From: Polytrichum commune
Lineage: Eukaryota; Streptophyta; Polytrichopsida; Polytrichales; Polytrichaceae
Assembly (NCBI GenBank): GCA_950295325.1
Contig: OX485806.1
Location: 44,637,169-44,697,168 of the forward strand
Length of the DNA stretch: 60,000 nucleotides
Direction: 5' to 3'
Part shown: positions 1-10,179 of the stretch, in pieces
Layout: each line of letters opens with the position of its first letter
How positions within the stretch are numbered: the first letter of the stretch is position 1
Notes under the pieces: generated by a model
Database searches by the model: none
What the model was told of the DNA's origin: nothing
The model's input: only the letters and a program-made list of their open reading frames with translations
Translations under genes and position numbers: made by a program

Positions 1-3000
1 CAAAACACCTCAAAGTAAGCATAGAATGGATGGATCTCTCAAGTCAGCACCTTTCCACACCAAAACTAAGCCAAATAACTACATAACCATCAAAAAGCCA
101 AAACTAAGCCTTTTGGAACTCAAAACACCTCAAAGTTAGTTTTGAATGGATGGATCTCTCAAGTCAGCACCTTTCCACTCCAAAACTAAGCTTAATAACT
201 ATATAACCATCAAAAAGCCACAACTAAGCCTTTTGGAACTCAAAACACCTCAAAGTAAGCATAGAATGGATGGATCTCTCAAGTCAGCACCTTTCCACAC
301 CAAAACTAAGCCAAATAACTACATAGCCATCAAAAAGCCAAAACTAAGCCTTTTGGAACTCAAAACACCTCAAAGTGAGTTTTGAATGGATGGATCTCTC
401 AAGTCAACACCTTTCCACTCCAAAACTAAGCTTAATAACTATATAACCATCAAAAAGCCACACCTAAGCCTTTTGGAACTCAAAACACCTCAAAGTAAGC
501 ATAGAATGGATGGATCTCTCAAGTCAGCACCTTTCCACACCAAAACTAAGCCAAATGACTACATAACTATAAAAAAAAAACCAAAACTAAGCCTTTTGGA
601 ACTCAAAACACCTCAAAGTAAGCATAGAATGGATGGATCTCTCAAGTCAGCACCTTTCCACTCCAAAACTAAGCTTAATAACTACATAACCATCAAAAAG
701 CCACACCTAAGCCTTTTGGAACTCAAAACACCTCAAAGTAAGCATAGAATGGATGGATCTCTCAAGTCAGCACCTTTCCACACCAAAACTAAGCAAAATA
801 ACTACATAACCATCAAAAAACCACACCTAAGCCTTTTGGAACTCAAAACACCTCAAAGTGAGTTTTGAATGGATGGATCTCTCAAGTCAACACCTTTCCA
901 CTCCAAAACTAAGCTTAATAACTATATAACCATCAAAAAGCCACACCTAAGCCTTTTGGAACTCAAAACACCTCAAAGTAAGTATAGAATGGATGGATCT
1001 CTCAAGTCAGCACCTTTCCACTCCAAAACTAAGCTTCATAACTACATAACCATCAAAAAACCACACCTAAGCCTTTTGGAACTCAAAACACCTCAAAGTA
1101 AGCATAGAATGGATGGATCTATGAAGTCAGCACCTTTCCACTCCAAAACTAAGCTTAATAACTACATAACCATCAAAAAGCCACACCTAAGCCTTTTGGA
1201 ACTCAAAACACCTCAAAGTAAGTATAGAATGGATGGATCTCTCAAGTCAGCACCTTTCCACTCCAAAGCTAAGCTTAATAACTACATAACCATCAAAAAA
1301 CCAAAATTAAGCCTTTTGGAACTCAAAACACCTCAAAGTAAGCATAGAATGGATGGATCTCTCAAGTCAGCACCTTTCCACTCCAAAACTAAGCTTAATA
1401 ACTACATAACCATCAAAAAACCACACCTAAGCCTTTTGGAAATCAAAACACCTCAAAGTAAGCATAGAATGGATGGATCTCTCAAGTCAGCACCTTTCCA
1501 CTCCAAAACTAAGCTTAATAACTACATAACCATCAAAAAACCACACCTAAGCCTTTTGGAACTCAAAACACCTCAAAGTTAGTTTTGAATGGAGGGATCT
1601 CTCAAGTCAGCACCTTTCCACTCCAAAACTAAGCTTAATAACTACATAACCATCAAAAAACCACACCTAAGCCTTTTGGAACTCAAAACACCTCAAAGTA
1701 AGCATAGAATGGATGGATCTCTCAAGTCAGCACCTTTCCACTCCAAAACTAAGCTTAATAACTACATAACCATCAAAAAACCACACCTAAGCCTTTTGGA
1801 ACTCAAAACACCTCAAAGTTAGTTTTGAATGGAGGGATCTCTCAAGTCAGCACCTTTCCACTCCAAAACTAAGCTTAATAACTACATAACCATCAAAAAA
1901 CCACACCTAAGCCTTTTGGAACTCAAAACACCTCAAAGTAAGCATAGAATGGATGGATCTCTCAAGTCAGCACCTTTCCACTCCAAAACTAAGCTTAATA
2001 ACTACATAACCATCAAAAAACCACACCTAAGCCTTTTGGAAATCAAAACACCTCAAAGTAAGCATAGAATGGATGGATCTCTCAAGTCAGCACCTTTCCA
2101 CTCCAAAACTAAGCTTCATAACTACATAACCATCAAAAAACCACACCTAAGCCTTTTGGAACTCAAAACACCTCAAAGTAAGCATAGAATGGATGGATCT
2201 CTCAAGTCAGCACCTTTCCACTCCAAAACTAAGCTTCATAACTACATAACCATAAAAAAAAAACCAAAACTAAGCCTTTTGGAACTCAAAACACCTCAAA
2301 GTAAGCATAGAATGGATGGATCTCTCAAGTCAGCACCTTTCCACACCAAAACTAAGCCAAATGACTACATAACCATAAAAAAAAAACCAAAACTAAGCCT
2401 TTTGGACCTCAAAACACCTCAAAGTAAGCATAGAATGGATGGATCTCTCAAGTCAGCACCTTTCCACACCAAAACTAAGCCAAATAACTACATAACCATC
2501 AAAAAGCCAAAACTAAGCCTTTTGGAACTCAAAACACCTCAAAGTTAGTTTTGAATGGATGGATCTCTCAAGTCAGCACCTTTCCACTCCAAAACTAAGC
2601 TTAATAACTATATAACCATCAAAAAGCCACAACTAAGCCTTTTGGAACTCAAAACACCTCAAAGTAAGCATAGAATGGATGGATCTCTCAAGTCAGCACC
2701 TTTCCACACCAAAACTAAGCCAAATAACTACATAGCCATCAAAAAGCCAAAACTAAGCCTTTTGGAACTCAAAACACCTCAAAGTGAGTTTTGAATGGAT
2801 GGATCTCTCAAGTCAACACCTTTCCACTCCAAAACTAAGCTTAATAACTATATAACCATCAAAAAGCCACACCTAAGCCTTTTGGAACTCAAAACACCTC
2901 AAAGTAAGCATAGAATGGATGGATCTCTCAAGTCAGCACCTTTCCACACCAAAACTAAGCCAAATGACTACATAACTATAAAAAAAAAACCAAAACTAAG

Positions 3001-4660
3001 CCTTTTGGAACTCAAAACACCTCAAAGTAAGCATAGAATGGATGGATCTCTCAAGTCAGCACCTTTCCACTCCAAAACTAAGCTTAATAACTACATAACC
3101 ATCAAAAAGCCACACCTAAGCCTTTTGGAACTCAAAACACCTCAAAGTAAGCATAGAATGGATGGATCTCTCAAGTCAGCACCTTTCCACACCAAAACTA
3201 AGCCAAATAACTACATAACCATCAAAAAACCACACCTAAGCCTTTTGGAACTCAAAACACCTCAAAGTGAGTTTTGAATGGATGGATCTCTCAAGTCAAC
3301 ACCTTTCCACTCCAAAACTAAGCTTAATAACTATATAACCATCAAAAAGCCACACCTAAGCCTTTTGGAACTCAAAACACCTCAAAGTAAGTATAGAATG
3401 GATGGATCTCTCAAGTCAGCACCTTTCCACTCCAAAACTAAGCTTCATAACTACATAACCATCAAAAAACCACACCTAAGCCTTTTGGAACTCAAAACAC
3501 CTCAAAGTAAGCATAGAATGGATGGATCTATGAAGTCAGCACCTTTCCACTCCAAAACTAAGCTTAATAACTACATAACCATCAAAAAGCCACACCTAAG
3601 CCTTTTGGAACTCAAAACACCTCAAAGTAAGTATAGAATGGATGGATCTCTCAAGTCAGCACCTTTCCACTCCAAAGCTAAGCTTAATAACTACATAACC
3701 ATCAAAAAACCAAAATTAAGCCTTTTGGAACTCAAAACACCTCAAAGTAAGCATAGAATGGATGGATCTCTCAAGTCAGCACCTTTCCACTCCAAAACTA
3801 AGCTTAATAACTACATAACCATCAAAAAACCACACCTAAGCCTTTTGGAAATCAAAACACCTCAAAGTAAGCATAGAATGGATGGATCTCTCAAGTCAGC
3901 ACCTTTCCACTCCAAAACTAAGCTTAATAACTACATAACCATCAAAAAACCACACCTAAGCCTTTTGGAACTCAAAACACCTCAAAGTTAGTTTTGAATG
4001 GAGGGATCTCTCAAGTCAGCACCTTTCCACTCCAAAACTAAGCTTAATAACTACATAACCATCAAAAAACCACACCTAAGCCTTTTGGAACTCAAAACAC
4101 CTCAAAGTAAGCATAGAATGGATGGATCTCTCAAGTCAGCACCTTTCCACTCCAAAACTAAGCTTAATAACTACATAACCATCAAAAAACCACACCTAAG
4201 CCTTTTGGAACTCAAAACACCTCAAAGTTAGTTTTGAATGGAGGGATCTCTCAAGTCAGCACCTTTCCACTCCAAAACTAAGCTTAATAACTACATAACC
4301 ATCAAAAAACCACACCTAAGCCTTTTGGAACTCAAAACACCTCAAAGTAAGCATAGAATGGATGGATCTCTCAAGTCAGCACCTTTCCACTCCAAAACTA
4401 AGCTTAATAACTACATAACCATCAAAAAACCACACCTAAGCCTTTTGGAAATCAAAACACCTCAAAGTAAGCATAGAATGGATGGATCTCTCAAGTCAGC
4501 ACCTTTCCACTCCAAAACTAAGCTTCATAACTACATAACCATCAAAAAACCACACCTAAGCCTTTTGGAACTCAAAACACCTCAAAGTAAGCATAGAATG
4601 GATGGATCTCTCAAGTCAGCACCTTTCCACTCCAAAACTAAGCTTCATAACTACATAACC
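1..4660 (+). repeat. 2409-bp tandem duplication (20-mer higher-order repeat)
   Basis: The sequence from 1 to about 2250 recurs at 2410 to about 4660 with the same monomer order. This includes private markers such as CATAGCCATC, the GGAGGGATCT pair, AAAGCTAAGC and GGAAATCAAAACAC. The offset is 2409 bp, that is 20 monomers with three 3-bp length increments. The one difference I found is A at 795 versus C at 3204. The copies part near 2253/4662, where the first has the 123-bp A-tract form and the second the 120-bp form. The left end lies at or beyond the window edge. The near-identity implies a recent event or ongoing homogenisation. Confidence 0.9.
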
Positions 4661-5639
4661 ATCAAAAAACCACACCTAAGCCTTTTGGAACTCAAAACAC
4701 CTCAAAGTAAGCATAGAATGGATGGATCTCTCAAGTCAGCACCTTTCCACACCAAAACTAAGCTTAATAACTACATAACCATCAAAAAGCCACACCTAAG
4801 CCTTTTGGAACTCAAAACACCTCAAAGTAAGCATAGAATGGATGGATCTCTCAAGTCAGCACCTTTCCACACCAAAACTAAGCCAAATAACTACATAACC
4901 ATCAAAAAACCACACCTAAGCCTTTTGGAACTCAAAACACCTCAAAGTAAGCATAGAATGGATGGATCTCTCAAGTCAGCACCTTTCCACACCAAAACTA
5001 AGCCAAATGACTACTTAACCATAAAAAAAAAACCAAAACTAAGCCTTTTGGAACTCAAAACACCTCAAAGTAAGCGTAGAATGGATGGATCTCTCAAGTC
5101 AGCACCTTTCCACTCCAAAACTAAGCTTAATAACTATATAACCATCAAAAAGCCACACCTAAGCCTTTTGGAACTCAAAACACATCAAAGTAAGCATAGA
5201 ATGGATGGATCTCTCAAGTCAGCACCTTTCCACACCAAAACTAAGCCAAATGACTACATATCTATAAAAAAAAAACCAAAACTAAGCCTTTTGGACCTCA
5301 AAACACCTCAAAGTAAGCATAGAATGGATGGATCTATGAAGTCAGCACCTTTCCACTCCAAAACTAAGCTTAATAACTACATAACCATCAAAAAGCCACA
5401 CCTAAGCCTTTTGGAACTCAAAACACCTCAAAGTAAGCATAGAATGGATGGATCTCTCAAGTCAGCACCTTTCCACACCAAAACTAAGCCAAATAACTAC
5501 ATAACCATCAAAAAACCACACCTAAGCCTTTTGGAACTCAAAACACCTCAAAGTAAGCATAGAATGGATGGATCTCTCAAGTCAGCACCTTTCCACACCA
5601 AAACTAAGCCAAATAACTACATAACCATCAAAAAACCAC

Positions 5640-6360
5640 ACCTAAGCCTTTTGGAACTCAAAACACCTCAAAGTAAGTATAGAATGGATGGATCTCTCAA
5701 GTCAGCACCTTTCCACACCAAAACTAAGCCAAATACTACATAACCATAAAAAAAAAACCAAAATTAAGCCTTTTGGAACTCAAAACACATCAAAGTAAGC
5801 ATAGAATGGATGGATCTCTCAAGTCAGCACCTTTCCACTCCAAAACTAAGCCAAATAACTACATAACCATCAAAAAACCACACCTAAGCCTTTTGGAACT
5901 CAAAACACCTCAAAGTAAGCATAGAATGGATGGATCTATGAAGTCAGCACCTTTCCACTCCAAAACTAAGCTTAATAACTACATAACCATCAAAAAACCA
6001 CACCTAAGCCTTTTGGAACTCAAAACACCTCAAAGTAAGTATAGAATGGATGGATCTCTCAAGTCAGCACCTTTCCACACCAAAACTAAGCCAAATACTA
6101 CATAACCATAAAAAAAAAACCAAAATTAAGCCTTTTGGAACTCAAAACACATCAAAGTAAGCATAGAATGGATGGATCTCTCAAGTCAGCACCTTTCCAC
6201 TCCAAAACTAAGCCAAATAACTACATAACCATCAAAAAACCACACCTAAGCCTTTTGGAACTCAAAACACCTCAAAGTAAGCATAGAATGGATGGATCTA
6301 TGAAGTCAGCACCTTTCCACTCCAAAACTAAGCCAAATAACTACATAACCATAAAAAAAA
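5640..6360 (+). repeat. 362-bp tandem duplication carrying a 1-bp deletion
   Basis: Two three-monomer units (120+120+122 bp) are offset by 362 bp. Both carry the same single-base loss, AAATACTACA in place of AAATAACTACA, at about 5735 and 6096. The shared private indel shows that the unit was copied after the deletion arose. The frame shift also ends the open frames at 5743 and 6105. Confidence 0.85.
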
Positions 6361-7303
6361 AACCAAAATTAAGCCTTTTGGAACTCAAAACACATCAAAG
6401 TAAGCATAGAATGGATGGATCTCTCAAGTCAGCACCTTTCCACTCCAAAACTAAGCCAAATAACTACATAACCATCAAAAAACCACACCTAAGCCTTTTG
6501 GAACTCAAAACACCTCAAAGTAAGCATAGAATGGATGGATCTATGAAGTCAGCACCTTTCCACTCCAAAACTAAGCTTAATAACTACATAACCATCAAAA
6601 AACCACACCTAAGCCTTTTGGAACTCAAAACACCTCAAAGTAAGCATAGAATGGATGGATCTCTCAAGTCAGCACCTTTCCACTCCAAAACTAAGCCAAA
6701 TAACTACATAACCATCAAAAAACCACACCTAAGCCTTTTGGAACTCAAAACACCTCAAAGTAAGCATAGAATGGATGGATCTATGAAGTCAGCACCTTTC
6801 CACTCCAAAACTAAGCTTAATAACTACATAACCATCAAAAAACCACACCTAAGCCTTTTGGAACTCAAAACACCTCAAAGTAAGCATAGAATGGATGGAT
6901 CTCTCAAGTCAGCACCTTTCCACACCAAAACTAAGCCAAATAACTACATAACCATCAAAAAACCACACCTAAGCCTTTTGGAACTCAAAACACCTCAAAG
7001 TAAGCATAGAATGGATGGATCTCTCAAGTCAGCACCTTTCCACACCAAAACTAAGCCAAATAACTACATAACCATAAAAAAAAAACCAAAATTAAGCCTT
7101 TTGGAACTCAAAACACATCAAAGTAAGCATAGAATGGATGGATCTCTCAAGTCAGCACCTTTCCACACCAAAACTAAGCCAAATGACTACATAACCATAA
7201 AAAAAAAACCAAAACTAAGCCTTTTGGAACTCAAAACACCTCAAAGTAAGCATAGAATGGATGGATCTATGAAGTCTGCACCTTTCCACTCCAAAACTAA
7301 GCT

Positions 7304-7308
7304 TAATA
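7304..7308. repeat. 5-bp target site duplication, left (TAATA)
   Basis: TAATA directly precedes the TG end of solo LTR 1 and is repeated directly after its CA end at 8286-8290. Removing one copy plus the element restores the normal monomer AAGCTTAATAACTAC. Confidence 0.93.
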
Positions 7309-7510
7309 TGTCGCAACCCTTGCTAGCCCCCCCTTGACCATCTTGCCAATTTTCAATTCTAGCAAAGGTTACGAGTCGCTAACCCTTCGCATACCGCCAT
7401 GCTAATGGTTAGCTCCTCTAACCCCGGACCATTAGTTCATAGGAGGGGAACCAACCCTCCTACTTTGATTTCGGGACTCACCCCTTTAATCGGTAACCAA
7501 ACCTTAGATG

Positions 7511-7534
7511 TGGACTTCCATCCATGGAAGTCCA
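7511..7534 (+). other. Conserved 10-bp stem hairpin in LTR 1
   Basis: TGGACTTCCA, a 4-base loop TCCA, then TGGAAGTCCA. The same 24 bases are present unchanged (in inverse orientation) in LTR 2 at 9680-9703 and in LTR 3 at 23501-23524, although neighbouring sequence has diverged. It lies upstream of the TATA-like motif, so it would be in U3. Confidence 0.8.
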
Positions 7535-7672
7535 ATCTTATGTTGATCATCGCGTTGCCGGAGCAACACTACAACAACCCGAAGCATACTAGGCAACTAT
7601 GGCCTCACAATGGGCCAAAGCCCATGGAGGCCGTGCCGTTCCGCCTCGGGTGGGTGAGGCCACACCACCTCA

Positions 7673-7694
7673 CCCATATAAGCCTCTAGGACTT
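7673..7694 (+). promoter_or_regulatory. Putative LTR core promoter (TATA-like) in LTR 1
   Basis: A 22-bp block with CCATATAAG at its left is identical in all three LTRs (9520-9541 and 23380-23401 on the - strand). The ATATAA core, about 365 bp from the LTR start, fits the U3/R boundary of an LTR promoter. A transcription start would be expected about 25-35 bp downstream. Activity is inferred from motif and conservation only. Confidence 0.55.
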
Positions 7695-7863
7695 CACGCG
7701 GGGCCCCTACCCCACCGTCAACCAACCTCTTGTCTCTCTACCAAGAGTTGGGGCCAAGTGGACATTTTCCTTTAGCTGCTGGGCCTAGAACCCCCTTAGC
7801 AGCTTCAGACCATCATAACTTCCTTGTATGATGTCTCATCATAACAATCAACCACTCCATCTT

Positions 7864-7884
7864 CATCTACGCTTCACGTAGATG
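7864..7884 (+). other. Hairpin with 8-bp stem in LTR 1
   Basis: CATCTACG, loop CTTCA, then CGTAGATG. It is matched in LTR 2 at 9331-9351 with perfect arms and in LTR 3 near 23191-23209, where one pair becomes a G-T wobble. A second small stem, ACTTGC/GCAAGT, follows at 7899-7919. In LTR 2 (9296-9316) and LTR 3 (23155-23175) that second stem has 8-bp arms ACTTGCCC/GGGCAAGT. Confidence 0.7.
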
Positions 7885-7986
7885 CCGATGGACTCCTCAC
7901 TTGCCCCATTCGAGCAAGTATTGAGGAAGTTATGCCTGTTTGAACCTTGGCAGTCCCGGGAATCACTCCCAGGCACTGCTGTAGCA

Positions 7987-8010
7987 GGGCGCTGTCCCGG
8001 GACAGCGCCC
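7987..8010. other. 24-bp perfect palindrome in LTR 1
   Basis: GGGCGCTGTCCC followed immediately by its own reverse complement, centred on CCCGGG. The same palindrome is intact in LTR 2 at 9205-9228. In LTR 3 the central 16 bp remain (23067-23082) but the outer left arm is disrupted by an indel. Confidence 0.8.
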
Positions 8011-8080
8011 CACTCAAATGGCCATAACTCCTAGCTCACACCTCCGATTGAGGTGTTCTTGAGCTTTCTAGAATCACCAC

Positions 8081-8106
8081 GCCATGAGCTACGCATAGCT
8101 CATGGC
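8081..8106 (+). other. Hairpin with 11-bp stem in LTR 1
   Basis: GCCATGAGCTA, loop CGCA, then TAGCTCATGGC. The equivalent in LTR 3 (22967-22992) has GCCATAAGCTA and TAGCTTATGGC, a paired change on both arms that preserves the stem. LTR 2 (9110-9133) has one G-T wobble. A further small stem GCGTT/AACGC at 8143-8155 keeps its arms in all three LTRs while the loop differs in LTR 3. Confidence 0.75.
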
Positions 8107-8285
8107 CTTACCCTTGTGCCTCCTAGTCTTCGTGGGTGGGAGGCGTTCCCAACGCCCGGGGCCCTCACCCACACTAGGATCATTTGGGCCCTCTCACCAA
8201 TGGCGCCACAAGTCCCGGGTGTCACTCCGGGGTCCCCCTTGTGCCCATGGTGTTTCGGGCACTCCTCATGGAGAGGTGCGCGACA

Positions 8286-8929
8286 TAATAACTACATAAC
8301 CATCAAAAAACCACACCTAAGCCTTTTGGAACTCAAAACACCTCAAAGTAAGCATAGAATGGATGGATCTCTCAAGTCAGCACCTTTCCACACCAAAACT
8401 AAGCCAAATAACTACATAACCATCAAAAAACCACACCTAAGCCTTTTGGAACTCAAAACACCTCAAAGTAAGTATAGAATGGATGGATCTCTCAAGTCAG
8501 CACCTTTCCACACCAAAACTAAGCCAAATAACTAGATAACCATAAAAAAAAAACCAAAATTAAGCCTTTTGGAACTCAAAACACATCAAAGTAAGCATAG
8601 AATGGATGGATCTCTCAAGTCAGCACCTTTCCACTCCAAAACTAAGCCAAATAACTACATAACCATAAAAAAAAAACCAAAATTAAGCCTTTTGGAAGTC
8701 AAAACACATCAAAGTAAGCATAGAATGGATGGATCTCTCAAGTCAGCACCTTTCCACTCCAAAACTAAGCCAAATAACTACATAACCATCAAAAAACCAC
8801 ACCTAAGCCTTTTGGAACTCAAAACACCTCAAAGTAAGCATAGAATGGATGGATCTATGAAGTCAGCACCTTTCCACTCCAAAACTAAGCTTAATAACTA
8901 CATAACCATCAAAAAGCCACACCTAAGCC
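8286..8929 (+). repeat. Satellite spacer between inverted solo LTRs
   Basis: Just over five monomers in the same + orientation as the rest of the array, beginning with the right TAATA duplication (8286-8290). A private change at about 8534 (AACTAG for AACTAC) makes an in-frame TAG. The same change occurs at about 15368, and the following monomers match 15403 onward at an offset of 6834 bp, so the two segments are related copies. The spacer ends abruptly at CCTAAGCC, where LTR 2 begins. It contains no gene. Confidence 0.93.
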
Positions 8930-9901
8930 TGTCGCGCACCTCTCCATGAGGAGTGGCCGAAACACCATGGGCACAAGGGGGACCCCGGAGTGACACCCGG
9001 GACTTGTGGCGCCGTTGGTGAGAGGGCCCAAGTGATCCTAGTGTGGGTGAGGGCCCCGGGCGTTGGGAACGCCTCCCACCCACGAAGACTAGGAGGCACA
9101 AGGGTAAGGCCATGAGTTATGCGTAGCTCATGGCGTGGTGATTCTAGAAAGCTCAAGAACACCTCAATCGGAGGTGTGAGCTAGGAGTTATGGCCATTTG
9201 AGTGGGGCGCTGTCCCGGGACAGCGCCCTGGTGCAGGAGTGCCTGGGAGTGACTCCCGGGATTGCCAAGGTTCAAACAGGCATAACGTCATCATAACTTG
9301 CCCAAATGGGGCAAGTGAGGAGTCCATCGGCATCTACGTGAAGCGTAGATGAGGATGGAGTGGTTGTTTGTTCTGATCAGACACCATACAAGGAAGTTAT
9401 GATGGTCTGAAGCTTCTGGGGGGTTCTAGGCCCAGCAGCTAAAGGAAAATGTCCACTTGGCCCCAACTCTTGGTAGAGAGACAAGAGGTTGGTTGACGGT
9501 GGGGTAGGGGCCCCGCGTGAAGTCCTAGAGGCTTATATGGGTGAGGTGGTGTGGCCTCACCCACCCGAGGCCGAACGGCAAGGCCTCCATGGGCATTGGC
9601 CCATTGTGAGGCCATAGTTGCCTAGTATGCTTCGGGTTGTTGTAGTGTTGCTCCGGCAACGCGATGATCAACATAGGATTGGACTTCCATGGATGGAAGT
9701 CCACATTGGGGAAATGGGCTACCAATTAAGGGGTGAGTCCCGAAAGCAAAGTAGGAGGGTTGGTTCCCTCCTATGAACTATTGGTCCGGGGTAAGAGGAG
9801 CTATCCATTAGCATGGCGGAATGCGAATGGTTAGCGCTCGTAACCTTTGCTAGAAACGAAAATTGGCAAGATTGTTAAGGGACCTAGCAAGGGTTGCGAC
9901 A
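8930..9901 (-). mobile_element. Solo LTR 2, inverted relative to LTR 1 (972 bp)
   Basis: On the + strand it starts TGTCGCGCACC and ends GGGTTGCGACA; read on the - strand it aligns with LTR 1 from end to end. It shares with LTR 1 the terminal TGTCGC/GCGACA repeats, the TATA-like block (9520-9541), the 24-bp palindrome (9205-9228) and the hairpins. Both ends are intact, but the flanks do not match: AAGCC on the left and TTTCC on the right. The satellite resumes at a different monomer position, skipping about 66 bp relative to a simple insertion. Recombination between LTRs of two different insertions, or a rearrangement exactly at the end, would explain this. There is no internal region. Short antisense open frames in it show no recognisable domain. 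Confidence 0.87.
9520..9541 (-). promoter_or_regulatory. Putative LTR core promoter in LTR 2
   Basis: Reverse complement of the 22-bp block in LTR 1, with GCTTATATGG on the + strand. It is identical in all three elements. A promoter role is inferred only. Confidence 0.5.
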
Positions 9902-10179
9902 TTTCCACACCAAAACTAAGCCAAATAACTACATAACCATAAAAAAAAAACCAAAATTAAGCCTTTTGGAACTCAAAACACATCAAAGTAAGCATAGAAT
10001 GGATGGATCTCTCAAGTCAGCACCTTTCCACTCCAAAACTAAGCCAAATAACTACATAACCATCAAAAAACCACACCTAAGCCTTTTGGAACTCAAAACA
10101 CCTTAAAGTAAGCATAGAATGGATGGATCTATGAAGTCAGCACCTTTCCACTCCAAAACTAAGCTTAATAACTACATAA

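Larger units (their letters stand above)
1..7308 (+). repeat. 120-bp satellite array, left block
   Basis: About 60 head-to-tail monomers of 120 bp, with some 123-bp forms. Each starts near AATGGATGGATCTCTCAAGT and contains CAGCACCTTTCCAC, a central AAGCCAAAT or AAGCTTAAT, an A-tract, and AGCCTTTTGGAACTC. All copies have the same orientation. The left part holds private variants: GGAGGGATCT near 1590, 1830, 3999 and 4239, and a junction AGTGAGTTTTGA near 378, 858, 2787 and 3270. Two 1-bp deletions (about 5735 and 6096) break the otherwise 3n spacing. The block contains no gene. Open frames across it arise because the monomer is 40 codons long with one stop-free frame. The last monomer is cut at AAGCTTAATA by solo LTR 1. 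Non-coding satellite is the clear reading; centromeric location is only an inference. Confidence 0.97.
7309..8285 (+). mobile_element. Solo LTR 1 of an LTR retrotransposon (977 bp)
   Basis: The element begins TGTCGCAACCC and ends GTGCGCGACA, giving 6-bp terminal inverted repeats TGTCGC/GCGACA with the TG...CA ends typical of LTRs. It is flanked by the perfect 5-bp duplication TAATA. There is no internal region, primer-binding site, polypurine tract or gag-pol, so it is a solo LTR of the kind left by LTR-LTR recombination. It is much richer in GC and CpG than the satellite. A TATA-like CCATATAAG near 7674-7682 sets the + orientation, with U3 to its left and R/U5 to its right. Several short hairpins follow. 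Comparison by eye puts it near 90% identity with solo LTR 2 over the 5' end and clearly further from solo LTR 3. The TGTCGC start is reminiscent of some plant Ty3-type LTRs, but the lineage is not established. Short open frames inside it resemble no retroelement protein I recognise. Confidence 0.9.

Noticed and set aside
1-4660. Assembly artefact as the cause of the 2409-bp duplication
   Set aside because: Not fully excluded, but the copies differ at 795/3204 and separate cleanly near 4662, which favours a real duplication.
7399-7689. 96-codon open frame in solo LTR 1
   Set aside because: It overlaps the hairpins and TATA-like block of the LTR, has no recognisable domain, and is not maintained as an equivalent frame in LTR 3.
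7309-8285. DNA transposon with terminal inverted repeats
   Set aside because: The inverted repeats are only 6 bp with TG...CA ends and a 5-bp target duplication, and the element has an LTR-like promoter block; an LTR is the better fit.
8053-8535. 160-codon open frame running from LTR 1 into the satellite
   Set aside because: It crosses the LTR/satellite junction and fuses unrelated sequence, so it is an accident of the insertion.
8898-9725. Antisense open frames of 66-79 codons in LTR 2
   Set aside because: They are the counterpart of LTR 1 frames or overlap the junction; none resembles gag, protease, reverse transcriptase or integrase.
7309-9901. One full-length retrotransposon bounded by two LTRs
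   Set aside because: The LTRs are in opposite orientation and the interval is satellite, with no primer-binding site, polypurine tract or coding region.
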